35,381 nt of DNA, taken from contig NZ_JACAOY010000028.1 in assembly GCF_013385985.1 (NCBI RefSeq), forward strand, positions 13,909 through 49,289, in the 5' to 3' direction. The stretch's first letter is position 1. Each line of letters begins with the position of its first letter. Shown one piece after another: positions 8,494-16,476 of this stretch. The position numbers and the translations under genes are program-made. The notes below the pieces were generated by a model that made no database searches, was not told where the DNA came from, and saw only the letters and a program-made list of their open reading frames with translations. The DNA comes from Pseudomonas sp. B6002. GTDB lineage: Bacteria; Pseudomonadota; Gammaproteobacteria; Pseudomonadales; Pseudomonadaceae.

Positions 8494-8853
8494 ATGACGA
8501 TCAAACCTTTGGTGCTTGCGCTGCTTGCCAGCGTGTCGGCACTGTTGCTCAGCCCTTCGAGCTTCGCCGCCAGTTTCGATTGCACCAAGGCCAAGGCGCC
8601 TGACGAAATCACCATCTGCAAGACCGTCAGCCTGAATGACCAGGATGTGACGATGGCGTTGCTCTACGACCTGAACAAGCACTTCATGGCCATGGGCGGG
8701 CGCGGCTCGTTGATGGACGGGCAGGCCGAATGGCTCAAACAGCGTCAAGCCTTTGGTTCGCAGGTGAGCTGTCTGAGCAACGCTTACACGCAGCGCATTG
8801 GCATGTTGCGGCGGTTTATTGATGAGCGGGTGATGACGAAGGGGCCGTTTTGA
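8494..8853 (+). CDS. Small exported LprI/DUF1311-like protein
   Basis: This 119-residue protein has a signal peptide (residues 1-25, SSFA|ASFDC). The mature region fits the LprI-N/DUF1311 pattern: F-D-C-x-K-A, then E-I-T-I-C, a helix with L-N-D-Q-D, and a later SCL-x(8)-R-I segment with the remaining cysteine. Members of this group are small periplasmic or surface proteins; mycobacterial LprI inhibits lysozyme, but most bacterial members have no demonstrated role. GAGGAG at 8481-8486 supports the ATG at 8494, and the site overlaps the stop codon of the upstream transporter gene, so the two are probably co-transcribed. The function here is unknown. Confidence 0.7.
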   Translation: MTIKPLVLALLASVSALLLSPSSFAASFDCTKAKAPDEITICKTVSLNDQDVTMALLYDLNKHFMAMGGRGSLMDGQAEWLKQRQAFGSQVSCLSNAYTQRIGMLRRFIDERVMTKGPF

Positions 8854-8899
8854 TAGCGCTCTGATTTCTGCGGCGTGACGCCTCAATCGGTTTCGGCAA

Positions 8900-9310
8900 T
8901 CAGGAGCGATTGCACACTGGATAACGTTTCCAGGTTTGAACGTATTCCCAAAGCAGCTTGCGTTCCAAGTGCTTGATATAGGCCTTCGTTTGAGGGCTTC
9001 CAATGTCAACCGGGCAGGCGGACACCCACAGGTGTTCGACCGGCGTGGTCTCCCTCAGGGTCTGTCTGAAGGTGTTGCCGCCTGAGTGACCTGGCCGTTC
9101 GTTGAACGCAGACACATTGAACTGCTGCAGTCGTTTGGCAAGCGTCTGCCCGGTGGTCTCACCGATGTAGATAGTTAACTCATGCCCGGTGTGTGAGTCA
9201 GGTTTGCTTTCGCTGCGAGCAATGTAATAAACGCCGGGTAATTGTTTCCCGGGCAGTTCGTTGCGGTTTGTCCAGGGATGCCAATCAGAGAACTCCAACT
9301 TATGCGGCAT
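8900..9310 (-). CDS. GIY-YIG-like small protein
   Basis: This 136-residue protein stands alone on the minus strand. It contains G-V-Y-Y-I-A and, about 20 residues later, L-T-I-Y-I-G-E-T followed by L-A-K-R-L. This is the GIY-YIG nuclease fold signature with a variant first element. A C-terminal helix E-R-K-L-L-W-E could carry the metal-binding glutamate. GIY-YIG proteins cleave or nick DNA in repair, restriction and homing, but many small free-standing members are uncharacterised. There is no attached DNA-binding domain and no restriction or mobile gene next to it, so a homing or restriction role is not supported. The gene faces the aquaporin gene divergently, with about 220 bp between. Confidence 0.6.
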   Translation of the reverse strand: MPHKLEFSDWHPWTNRNELPGKQLPGVYYIARSESKPDSHTGHELTIYIGETTGQTLAKRLQQFNVSAFNERPGHSGGNTFRQTLRETTPVEHLWVSACPVDIGSPQTKAYIKHLERKLLWEYVQTWKRYPVCNRS

Positions 9311-9534
9311 ATGCCTTTCTTCCTTGTAAGACCTAAAGAGGCAATGCTATCTCGAAAAGTGGCTACAGGCCACTATCTGGCGATCCACAGGTTTCATGCA
9401 TTGACCGAAGACTGGTAAAGAAGACCCCGTAAAAACCAGACAAGTCTCACGGAGTATCTTGTTGCGCATTGCTACCGTCGCCCAGGACCGCACACATCCC
9501 GTGTGATGGCACCTGAGTAGCAATGGAGTCGCGT

Positions 9535-10227
9535 GTGCAAAAGCGTTTGACTGTAGAGTTTCTGGGCACTTTCTGGCTGACGTTCGGCGGCTGTGGCAGT
9601 GCCATTCTGGCGGCGGCATTCCCTGGGTTGGGCATTGGTTTTGCCGGTGTGGCCCTGGCATTTGGTCTGACCGTGTTGACCATGGCCTATGCGGTGGGAG
9701 GAATTTCCGGCGGGCATTTCAACCCGGCGGTGACCGTCGGCCTGTGGGTGGGGCAGCGTGTGTGTGGTGCGAAGGTGTTGCCGTATATCGTGGCGCAAGT
9801 CATCGGCGCGATTGCCGCGGCTGCGGCCCTGTATGTGATTGCCAACGGCCAGCCAGGTTTCGAAATGGGCGGCTTTGCGGCCAACGGCTACGGCGCGTTG
9901 AGCCCAGGCCTGTTCGACATGAAGGCCGCGCTGGTGGCTGAAGTGATTGCCACGTTCTTCTTTGTGCTGATCATCATGCGCGTCACCGCGCCGGGCCCGG
10001 CCGCCGCCTTCGCGCCGATTGCCATCGGCCTGGCCTTGACCCTGATTCACTTGATCCTGATCCCGGTGACCAATACCTCGGTCAACCCTGCACGCAGCAC
10101 CGGCCCGGCGTTGTTTGCCGGCGGTGAGTACATTGCGCAACTGTGGTTGTTCTGGCTGGCACCGATTGTCGGCGGGGTGCTGGGCGCGTTGGCGGCGCGT
10201 GCATTGGACGAACGCAGCCCGCAGTAA
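9535..10227 (+). CDS. aqpZ: Aquaporin Z, water channel
   Basis: This 230-residue inner-membrane water channel has six membrane helices and two NPA half-helices (N63-P64-A65, and N184-P185-A186 in NTSVNPARS). The selectivity-filter residues of E. coli AqpZ are all conserved (F43, H172, T181, R187), so it should be a water-selective aquaporin rather than a glycerol facilitator. The GTG at 9535 was chosen because GGAG lies at 9525-9528 and because it makes F43 and the first NPA fall at exactly the E. coli positions. An in-frame ATG at 9523 would add four residues and has no clear ribosome site. It is monocistronic and converges on the transaldolase gene. Confidence 0.93.
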   Translation: MQKRLTVEFLGTFWLTFGGCGSAILAAAFPGLGIGFAGVALAFGLTVLTMAYAVGGISGGHFNPAVTVGLWVGQRVCGAKVLPYIVAQVIGAIAAAAALYVIANGQPGFEMGGFAANGYGALSPGLFDMKAALVAEVIATFFFVLIIMRVTAPGPAAAFAPIAIGLALTLIHLILIPVTNTSVNPARSTGPALFAGGEYIAQLWLFWLAPIVGGVLGALAARALDERSPQ

Positions 10228-10240
10228 TGCGGCGGCTTTT

Positions 10241-10266
10241 GCAGGAGCGTGCTTGTGCGCTCCTGC
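10241..10266. terminator. Strong hairpin between convergent genes
   Basis: GCAGGAGCG (10241-10249) pairs perfectly with CGCTCCTGC (10258-10266) across an 8-nt loop. It lies in the 51-bp gap between the aquaporin gene and the 3' end of the transaldolase gene. Neither strand has a clean T run directly after the stem, so termination may be factor-assisted. It could also be a half REP element. Confidence 0.5.
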
Positions 10267-10278
10267 ATAAAACCTGCG

Positions 10279-11202
10279 TTACAGCGCAGCCAGTACGGCC
10301 TCGAGTTTTTCCTGGTCTCGCGCGAATTGGCGAATGCCTTCGGCGAGCTTTTCGGTGGCCATCGCATCTTCATTCGACGCCCAACGGAACTGCGCTTCGG
10401 TCAGTTGCTGGCGCGCTTCGCCCGTGGCACCCGGCACCAGTTTGCGTGCCAGCGTGCCGTTGTCTTCGGCGAGTTTTTGCAGCAGGTCCGGGCTGATGGT
10501 CAGACGATCACACCCCGCCAGTTCTTCGATCTGGCTGAGGGTGCGGAAACTGGCACCCATGACCACGGTCGGGATGTTGTTGGCCTTGTAGTAGTTGTAG
10601 ATGCGCGTCACCGACTGCACGCCCGGGTCTTCGGCGCCGGTGTAGTCCAGGCCGGTGTTCTTGCGGTACCAGTCGTAGATGCGGCCCACGAATGGCGAGA
10701 TCAGGAACACCCCTGCGTCGGCGCAGGCCACGGCCTGGGCGAAGGAGAAGAGCAGGGTGAGGTTGGTCTGGATACCGGCTTTTTCCAGGCGCTCGGCGGT
10801 GCGGATGCCTTCCCAGGTGGAGGCCAGCTTGATCAGCACACGGTCACGGCCGATACCGGCCTGGTCGTACAGGGCGATCAACTGGTTGGCCTTGGCCCAC
10901 AGCGCGTCTTCATCGAAGGACAGGCGTGCATCCACTTCGGTGGAGATACGCCCCGGGATCACCTTGAGGATGCCAGCCCCCACCGACACCGCGAAGTGAT
11001 CGCAGGCCAGGTCTACATTGCCCTTGGAGTGGGCGACGGCGCTGCGCAGCAGTTCAGCGTATTCCGGGATGGCCGCGGCCTTGAGCAGCAGCGACGGGTT
11101 GGTGGTGGCGTCCACCGGGCGCAGGCGGCTGATGGCTTCCAGGTCGCCGGTGTCGCAGACCACGGTGGTGAATTGTTTGAGTTGTTCGAGCTTGGACGTC
11201 AT
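10279..11202 (-). CDS. tal: Transaldolase (TalB type)
   Basis: This 307-residue cytoplasmic enzyme of the pentose phosphate pathway moves a dihydroxyacetone unit between sedoheptulose-7-phosphate/glyceraldehyde-3-phosphate and erythrose-4-phosphate/fructose-6-phosphate. The Schiff-base lysine is K125 in LIKLASTW, with D17 in D-T-G-D, the D-A-T-T-N-P-S-L motif and S-P-F-V-G-R all present. F171 matches E. coli F178, whose change to tyrosine would give fructose-6-phosphate aldolase activity, so this is a classical transaldolase. It is the last gene of the minus-strand sugar arm, 24 bp after the SorC-type regulator. The setting suggests recycling of phosphosugars made by the divergent transketolase. 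It may be a second copy, since Pseudomonas usually carries tal elsewhere; that cannot be seen here. Confidence 0.92.
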   Translation of the reverse strand: MTSKLEQLKQFTTVVCDTGDLEAISRLRPVDATTNPSLLLKAAAIPEYAELLRSAVAHSKGNVDLACDHFAVSVGAGILKVIPGRISTEVDARLSFDEDALWAKANQLIALYDQAGIGRDRVLIKLASTWEGIRTAERLEKAGIQTNLTLLFSFAQAVACADAGVFLISPFVGRIYDWYRKNTGLDYTGAEDPGVQSVTRIYNYYKANNIPTVVMGASFRTLSQIEELAGCDRLTISPDLLQKLAEDNGTLARKLVPGATGEARQQLTEAQFRWASNEDAMATEKLAEGIRQFARDQEKLEAVLAAL

Positions 11203-11226
11203 GGGCGGCAGTCTCCAGAAAAGGGG

Positions 11227-12180
11227 TTAGTGGTTCAGGGCCTGGGCGGTGTCGAGGTCGGTGATCAGGATGTCGAGGTAGCCGCCCTTGAGGGCGCCGC
11301 GAATCGCCTGGACCTTGTTCAGCCCGCCCGCCAGGCCAAACACACGTTGGATCGAGCGCAGTTTGGGCAACGCCACCGACACCACGAATTCTTCGTCTTC
11401 TTCCAGTACCGGTTTGCCCTGGGCGTCGAAGTAACGCAGGCAGATATCGCCCACGGCGCCGCGTTCGGCGAGCAGGCGCAGCATGTCTTCGGTGTAGTAG
11501 TTGCCGCTGTTGCGCAGCAGTTGCGAGGGTTCCAGGTCGCCAATGCCGACGATCGCCAGGGTGATGCTGTCAAAGCGCTGCAGTACTTCCTTGACCTCTT
11601 CCATCTGCACGATGCGCTGCTTGCTTTCCACCGATTGCTCGATGCTCTGGGACGGCAGCAGGAATGCCGGGCAGTTGAGCAAGGTGGCCAGGCGCTGGGT
11701 GAGCAGGGTGGCTTCGAAGGCGCCTTTGTGGCCCACGCCGCCGAGCAATTGCACCACTTCCTGGGCGCCTTGCTTGCCCGGTTGCGCGTGCAAATGGCCG
11801 ACCATGGCGCGGATGGTGCTGCTCCACGACGAAATGCCGATATGGTCCTGGGGCGACAGGCTGGTTTCCAGGTAATGCGCCGCCGCCGAACCGATGGCCT
11901 GCTTGATGCTTTCATCGTTGCCGGGTTCGGTGGCTTCCACCACGATCACCCGGCGCACGCCGTAGCGGCGTTGCAACTGGGTTTCCAGTTCCAGGTGCAG
12001 GCCTTGCAGGCGCATCACGCTGATCTTCACCACGCCTTCCTGCAGCGCCCGGCGCAGGGCGCGGCTGATAAAGGACTGGGACAGGTCCAGTTGCTCGGAA
12101 ATCTCGGACTGCTTCAGCCCTTCTTCGTAATAGAGGCTGGCGATCTTGGTGATCAGGCGCTGTTCTTCGATCTGGCTCAT
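11227..12180 (-). CDS. SorC/DeoR-type sugar-binding transcriptional regulator
   Basis: This 317-residue regulator has an N-terminal helix-turn-helix (residues about 8-55, with Y-Y-E-E-G-L-K-Q-S-E-I-S-E-Q-L then S-Q-S-F-I-S-R-A-L). It is followed by the large phosphosugar-binding domain of the SorC/CggR family, whose signatures include G-I-S-S-W-S-S-T-I near residue 120 and L-A-I-V-G-I-G near 215. Such proteins are usually repressors released by a phosphorylated pathway intermediate. It lies between the dehydrogenase and transaldolase genes in the minus-strand arm. It is the obvious candidate to control both arms through the palindromes in the divergent promoter region. A related AT-rich stretch (12190-12201) lies just upstream of its own start, which could indicate autoregulation. 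Confidence 0.88.
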   Translation of the reverse strand: MSQIEEQRLITKIASLYYEEGLKQSEISEQLDLSQSFISRALRRALQEGVVKISVMRLQGLHLELETQLQRRYGVRRVIVVEATEPGNDESIKQAIGSAAAHYLETSLSPQDHIGISSWSSTIRAMVGHLHAQPGKQGAQEVVQLLGGVGHKGAFEATLLTQRLATLLNCPAFLLPSQSIEQSVESKQRIVQMEEVKEVLQRFDSITLAIVGIGDLEPSQLLRNSGNYYTEDMLRLLAERGAVGDICLRYFDAQGKPVLEEDEEFVVSVALPKLRSIQRVFGLAGGLNKVQAIRGALKGGYLDILITDLDTAQALNH

Positions 12181-12225
12181 GAAAGCCTCAATAAATGAAT
12201 CAATGTCGGTGAGGATACCAAACCC

Positions 12226-13026
12226 TTACGACATGATCAGGCCGCCATCGATATTGATCGCCTGGCCGGTCAGGTAGGCCGCATCGTCGGAGGCCAGAAA
12301 CGCCACCAGACCCGCCACATCCGAGGGTTTGCCGGCGCGGCGCAGGGGGATGTTCTTGACCCATTCGGCCATCAGTTCGCCCTTGCCGTAGCGTTTTTCA
12401 TCGTTGCTGAGGATCTCGCCCCACACGCGGTCGTTGTAGTCCCACATTTCGCTTTCGATGATGCCGGGGCAAAACGCGTTGACCGTGATGTTGTGGCGCG
12501 CCAGTTCCAGCGCCAGGCTTTGGGTGATGCCGATGACGCCCATCTTGCTCGCCGCGTAGTGCGGGGTATAGATAAACCCCTGGCGGCCCTGGCCGGACGA
12601 GGTGTTGATCAAGCGCCCGCTGCCTTGCTTGACCATGTACTTGGCTGCTTCCCGGCAGCCCAGCCAGACGCCGGTGGTGTTGACGTGCAGCACCTTGTCG
12701 AAGTCGGCACGGGGCATTTTGTCGTAGTGATCAATGGTGATGATGCCGGCGTTCTGCACCGACACGTCGATGCTGCCAAAGCGCGCGTGGCCTTCGCGGT
12801 AGAGCTTTTCGATATCCTCTTCGTCTGTGACGTCGATGCCCAGGGCGAGGGTGGCGACCTTGTATTCCTGGGCCAACTGGTCGGCGGTGAAGGTCACGCG
12901 CTCCAGGTCGTTGGAGGCCAGCACCAGGTTGGCGCCTTCCTGGGCGAAGCGTTCGGCAATGCCGGCGCCGATGCCACGGCAAGCGCCGGTGATGACTACA
13001 GTTTTACCGCTGAAGCGTTGCGACAT
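12226..13026 (-). CDS. Short-chain dehydrogenase, polyol dehydrogenase-like
   Basis: This 266-residue NAD(P)-dependent oxidoreductase has the classical SDR layout. The cofactor motif T-G-A-C-R-G-I-G starts near residue 13, followed by the NAG motif (Q-N-A-G), catalytic serine in I-N-T-S-S-G, and Y-A-A-S-K supplying the catalytic tyrosine and lysine. The C terminus ends Y-L-T-G-Q-A-I-N-I-D-G-G. The long substrate loop (E-S-E-M-W-D-Y-N-D) resembles sugar-alcohol dehydrogenases such as sorbitol/L-iditol or arabinitol types; the exact substrate is not predictable. The ATG at 13026 has GGAG upstream, and an in-frame TTG at 13041 was rejected. It is 23 bp from the next SDR gene and the two are probably co-expressed, so they may act in sequence on the imported polyol or ketose. 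Confidence 0.85.
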   Translation of the reverse strand: MSQRFSGKTVVITGACRGIGAGIAERFAQEGANLVLASNDLERVTFTADQLAQEYKVATLALGIDVTDEEDIEKLYREGHARFGSIDVSVQNAGIITIDHYDKMPRADFDKVLHVNTTGVWLGCREAAKYMVKQGSGRLINTSSGQGRQGFIYTPHYAASKMGVIGITQSLALELARHNITVNAFCPGIIESEMWDYNDRVWGEILSNDEKRYGKGELMAEWVKNIPLRRAGKPSDVAGLVAFLASDDAAYLTGQAINIDGGLIMS

Positions 13027-13049
13027 GACAAATGGCTCCAAAAAAAGGT

Positions 13050-13814
13050 TTACCAGCAGACAAAACCACCATCGACCAACAGGTCGACGCCGGTGCAGAA
13101 CGACGAAGCCTGGCTGACCAGGAAAATCGCCGGGCCGACCATTTCTTCCACGCTGGCCATGCGGCCCATAGGCGTGGTCTGTTCAAAGATCTTCACCTGG
13201 TCGGCCACTTCCGGGCGCGAGTTCATCGGCGTGGCGGTGTAGCCGGGGCTGATGCAATTGACCCGCAGGCCCTTGTCGGCCCATTCCATCGCCAGGCTTT
13301 TGCTCAGGTGGATCACCCCGGCCTTGGACGTGTTGTAGTGGGCTTGCAGCAAGCCACGGTTGACGATGCTGCCGGACATGGACGCGATGTTGACGATAGC
13401 GCCTTTACCTCGGGGCAGCATTACGGCAGCCTGGGCCTGGCAACTGAGGAAAATGCCGGTGAGGTTGATGTCCAGGGTGGTTTGCCAGCGTTGCAGCTCC
13501 AGGTCTTCGGCGGCCTGGGCATTGGCGATGCCGGCGCAGTTGACGGCCACGCTGAGTTCGCCGAGTTCGGCTTCGGTGCGCGCCACCGCCGCGTCGAGGG
13601 CAGCACGTTCGGTGACGGTGCCGCTCAGGGCCAGGGCGCGACGGCCCAAGGCCTGGATGCGTTCCACGGTGCTGGCGATGCCGGGGCTGCCCGGCAGGTC
13701 AAAACAAGCCACATCGGCCCCAGCCTCGGCCAGCCCGACCGCGATGGCCTGGCCAATCCCGCTGCCGGCGCCGGTCACGAAGGCTACCTGGCCGTGAAGA
13801 CTAAAAAGTTGCAT
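13050..13814 (-). CDS. Short-chain dehydrogenase, D-threitol/polyol dehydrogenase-like
   Basis: This 254-residue SDR has T-G-A-G-S-G-I-G near residue 14, the N-C-A-G motif, serine in I-A-S-M-S-G, and Y-N-T-S-K as the catalytic tyrosine/lysine pair. D39 follows the second strand (A-C-F-D-L), which favours NAD over NADP. Its general sequence resembles polyol dehydrogenases annotated as D-threitol or sorbitol dehydrogenase. That is family recognition, not proof of substrate. GGAG six bases before the ATG at 13814 fixes the start. It is the first gene after a REP doublet that separates it from the ABC transporter genes, so its transcript level may differ from theirs. Confidence 0.85.
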   Translation of the reverse strand: MQLFSLHGQVAFVTGAGSGIGQAIAVGLAEAGADVACFDLPGSPGIASTVERIQALGRRALALSGTVTERAALDAAVARTEAELGELSVAVNCAGIANAQAAEDLELQRWQTTLDINLTGIFLSCQAQAAVMLPRGKGAIVNIASMSGSIVNRGLLQAHYNTSKAGVIHLSKSLAMEWADKGLRVNCISPGYTATPMNSRPEVADQVKIFEQTTPMGRMASVEEMVGPAIFLVSQASSFCTGVDLLVDGGFVCW

Positions 13815-13849
13815 GAACGACTCCATTATTTGAAATAACACCGAACCCC

Positions 13850-13938
13850 TGTGGGAGCTGGCTTGCCTGCGATGGCGGTAGCTCAGTCACATTTGCATTG
13901 GCTGACCCTCCGCTATCGCAGGCAAGCCAGCTCCCACA
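13850..13938. repeat. REP doublet (REPIN), TGTGGGAGC type
   Basis: Two 29-base arms (13850-13878 and 13910-13938) are inverted copies with one mismatch, each beginning TGTGGGAGCTGGCTTGCCTG. This is the usual Pseudomonas fluorescens-group REP sequence, probably moved by a RAYT transposase located elsewhere. It lies between the SDR gene and the ABC ATPase gene inside one operon, and its long hairpin could protect or segment the transcript. Confidence 0.9.
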
Positions 13939-13969
13939 TTGGATCTTCATTGTTTGCGAGGGTAGGGCA

Positions 13970-15478
13970 CTAGGCCGTGGCCATTTCCATCACCGAAACC
14001 GGTGTGGCCTCGCCGCGCTCCAATATCCCCATCTGCCGGCCCCGGCTCATCACCATCACCCGGTGGGACAGACCGAGCACTTCGTCCAGGTCCGAACTCA
14101 CCACAATCACCGCCATGCCCTTGGCTGCCAGGTCTGCGATCACTTCATAGATTGCCGCCCGTGCACCCACGTCGATACCGCGTGTGGGCTCATCCAGAAT
14201 GAATACTTTGGGGTTGCGCGCCAGCCACTTGGCAATGATCACCTTCTGCTGGTTGCCGCCCGACAAACTGGAAATCCGCGACTGCGGCGCACCTTTCACG
14301 CCCAGCCTTGCCACCGCCGTTCGCGCGAACTCGCGCAGCGGGGCAGGCAGCACCCAACCGCTTTTGTCCAGCAGGTCGGTGTTGCCATAGATCAGGTTGT
14401 CTTCGATGCGATGTTCCACCACCACGCCTTGCTGCTTGCGGTCTTCGGGCACCAGCACCACACCGGCCTGGATTGCCTCGAAGGGCGAGCGCAACTGGCG
14501 AATCTCACCATCCAACACCATGTGGCCTTTAATGTCCTGGGCCGCGCCGGCAATGGTGCGCACCAGCTCGGTCCGCCCGGCGCCGACCACACCGGCAATG
14601 CCAAACACTTCGCCGGCGCGCACGCTGAAATCGATGCCGTGCAGCGCAAACTCACGGCAGCTTAGGTCCTTGACCTGCAGCATCACCTGTTCCTTGGGCG
14701 CCTGCAACGTCGGGAAAATCCGCTCCAGGCTGCGCCCGACCATTTGTTCCACCAGCTCGCGCACCGGCACTTGGGCAGTGGCGTGCAGGGCGATCTGGCG
14801 ACCGTCACGCAGCACCAGCACGCGGTCGGCGATGCGCGCGATTTCTTCCAGGCGATGGCTGATATAGACGAACGACACGCCTTCAGCCTTGAGCCGCTCC
14901 ACCTGCTGGAACAACAGCTCGGTTTCTTCACCGCCCAGGGCGGCCGTGGGTTCGTCGAGGATCAGCAGCCGCGCCTTGAGGGTCAGCGCCTTGGCGATTT
15001 CCACCAGCTGCTGGGCGGCCACGCTCAGGCCTTCGACCTTGCGCGACGCTGGCACCTTGAGCCCCAGGCGCTCCAACTGGATCTGCGCCTGGGCTTCGAT
15101 GTAGTCACGGTCGACCCGCCCGTGACGCATGGGCAGGCGGCCGACGAAGATGTTCTCGGCGATCGACAATTGCGGCAGCAGGCGGATTTCCTGGTGGATC
15201 AGGCCGATACCGGCGCCCAGCGCAGCCCCCGGCGAGCCAGGGGCGTAGGGCTGGCCAAGCCAGGTCATGCTGCCCCCGGCTTCGGGTTGCACCAGCCCCG
15301 CGATGATCGACGACAAGGTCGACTTGCCCGCGCCGTTCTCGCCGAGCAAGGCCAGCACTTCGCCGGGGCGAATGTCCACGTTGACCTGGGACAGCACCTG
15401 CACCGGCCCATAGGCCTTGCTGATATTGCGCAGGCACAGCACCGCCTCAGCGGTGGTATCCAGAGCGGCTGCTCTCAT
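13970..15478 (-). CDS. Sugar ABC transporter ATPase, CUT2 family (RbsA-like)
   Basis: This 502-residue protein has two fused nucleotide-binding domains that power sugar import. The first has a complete Walker A (G46-E-N-G-A-G-K-S53) and a Walker B in L-L-I-L-D-E-P-T. The second has the degenerate Walker A typical of RbsA/XylG/MglA (G-V-V-G-A-G-R-T), followed by signature L-S-G-G-N-Q-Q-K and V-F-I-L-D-E-P-T-R-G-I-D-V-G. CUT2 transporters carry monosaccharides such as ribose, xylose and galactose, and some carry polyols. GGAGG upstream of the ATG supports the start. It is 15 bp after the binding-protein gene. The substrate of the system is not known. Confidence 0.95.
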   Translation of the reverse strand: MRAAALDTTAEAVLCLRNISKAYGPVQVLSQVNVDIRPGEVLALLGENGAGKSTLSSIIAGLVQPEAGGSMTWLGQPYAPGSPGAALGAGIGLIHQEIRLLPQLSIAENIFVGRLPMRHGRVDRDYIEAQAQIQLERLGLKVPASRKVEGLSVAAQQLVEIAKALTLKARLLILDEPTAALGGEETELLFQQVERLKAEGVSFVYISHRLEEIARIADRVLVLRDGRQIALHATAQVPVRELVEQMVGRSLERIFPTLQAPKEQVMLQVKDLSCREFALHGIDFSVRAGEVFGIAGVVGAGRTELVRTIAGAAQDIKGHMVLDGEIRQLRSPFEAIQAGVVLVPEDRKQQGVVVEHRIEDNLIYGNTDLLDKSGWVLPAPLREFARTAVARLGVKGAPQSRISSLSGGNQQKVIIAKWLARNPKVFILDEPTRGIDVGARAAIYEVIADLAAKGMAVIVVSSDLDEVLGLSHRVMVMSRGRQMGILERGEATPVSVMEMATA

Positions 15479-15493
15479 GACGACCTCCGAGGT

Positions 15494-16426
15494 TTACGGG
15501 TGCTGTTGCAGGAACGGCGCGACGTTTTCTTTGGTGGTCAGCACGGTCGGCAGCAGTTGTTCCTTGGGCACGGCTTTACCGGCCTTGAGGTCGATGGCCG
15601 ACGCCACGGCCAGGCGCCCCATTTTCTGGGTCTGCTGGGTCATGGTTGCGTTCAGCACGCCACTTTCCACGGCCTTGAGCCCGGCGACGTCGCCGTCGAA
15701 ACCCACCACCACGACTTTGTGATCGAGGTTGCCGACCTTCACCGCCTGGGCGGCGCCGAGGGCCATGGCATCGGCGCGGCCGAAGAATACGCTGATGTTC
15801 GGGTCACGCTGGAGCAGGTCCTGGGCCACGGCGAAGCCTTTGTCCTGGGCCCATTCGGCCGGTTGCTGGGCGACCACCTTGAGGTCCGGGAAGGCTTTCA
15901 AGCCTTCTTCGAAGCCTTTGGCCCGGTCTATTTCAGGCGTGGTGCCCAACTGGCCTTGCAGGATGGCGATGCGGCCTTTGCCGTCGGTGATCTTGCCCAC
16001 GTATTCGGCAAGGGTCTTGGCCCCGGCCACGCTGTCGCTGGCGATAAAGGTGTCACCCGGCGCATCGGGCGCGTTGCGGTCCACGGCAATCACCGGGATG
16101 CCGGCGGCCTTGGCGGCTTTTACGGGCACACCGGCTGCGGTGGCGCCGGCCGGGATGTAGATCAGCACGTCGATCTGGCGAGTGATCAGGTCTTCAATCT
16201 GGCTGACCTGGGTGGACGAGTTGCCCTGGGCGTCCACGGTGATCACCTTGATCCCCTTGGCCTTGCCCTCGGCTTCCACCGATTGCTTGATCTGGTTGAA
16301 GAAGTCGGCCTGCAGGTTGGCCACGGCCAGGCCGATGGTCAGGTCCTTGGCCCAGGTGGTGCCGGCTGCGGTGAGGGTGGCGGCCGCGAGTGCGGTGGCG
16401 ATAAGCAGTTTCTTGGGGCTGAACAT
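15494..16426 (-). CDS. Periplasmic sugar-binding protein, RbsB family
   Basis: This 310-residue periplasmic receptor delivers its sugar to the permease/ATPase. A signal peptide covers residues 1 to about 26 (TTWA|KDL). The mature sequence opens with L-T-I-G-L-A-V-A-N-L-Q-A-D-F-F and has I-P-V-I-A-V-D-R-N-A, a ligand-contact region of RbsB-like proteins. It also has G-F-D-G-D near residue 240, the conserved hinge-side aspartate loop. The pattern is that of Peripla_BP_4 proteins that bind pentoses, hexoses, autoinducer-2 or tetritols. It sits between the permease and ATPase genes, 50 bp after the former, so it may have its own strong ribosome site for higher production. Confidence 0.93.
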   Translation of the reverse strand: MFSPKKLLIATALAAATLTAAGTTWAKDLTIGLAVANLQADFFNQIKQSVEAEGKAKGIKVITVDAQGNSSTQVSQIEDLITRQIDVLIYIPAGATAAGVPVKAAKAAGIPVIAVDRNAPDAPGDTFIASDSVAGAKTLAEYVGKITDGKGRIAILQGQLGTTPEIDRAKGFEEGLKAFPDLKVVAQQPAEWAQDKGFAVAQDLLQRDPNISVFFGRADAMALGAAQAVKVGNLDHKVVVVGFDGDVAGLKAVESGVLNATMTQQTQKMGRLAVASAIDLKAGKAVPKEQLLPTVLTTKENVAPFLQQHP

Positions 16427-16476
16427 GTCGGTGACTCCTGGTTTTATTGTTGGAGGGTGTCAACTGTCGAACAGGT

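Noticed and set aside
9358-9374. AGTGGC...GCCACT hairpin upstream of the GIY-YIG-like gene as a terminator or riboswitch.
   Set aside because: The stem is only six pairs with no T run or conserved context, and is likely to occur by chance.
10249-12198. A 649-codon plus-strand open frame over the transaldolase and SorC genes.
   Set aside because: It spans two recognised genes on the other strand and has no motif or ribosome site.
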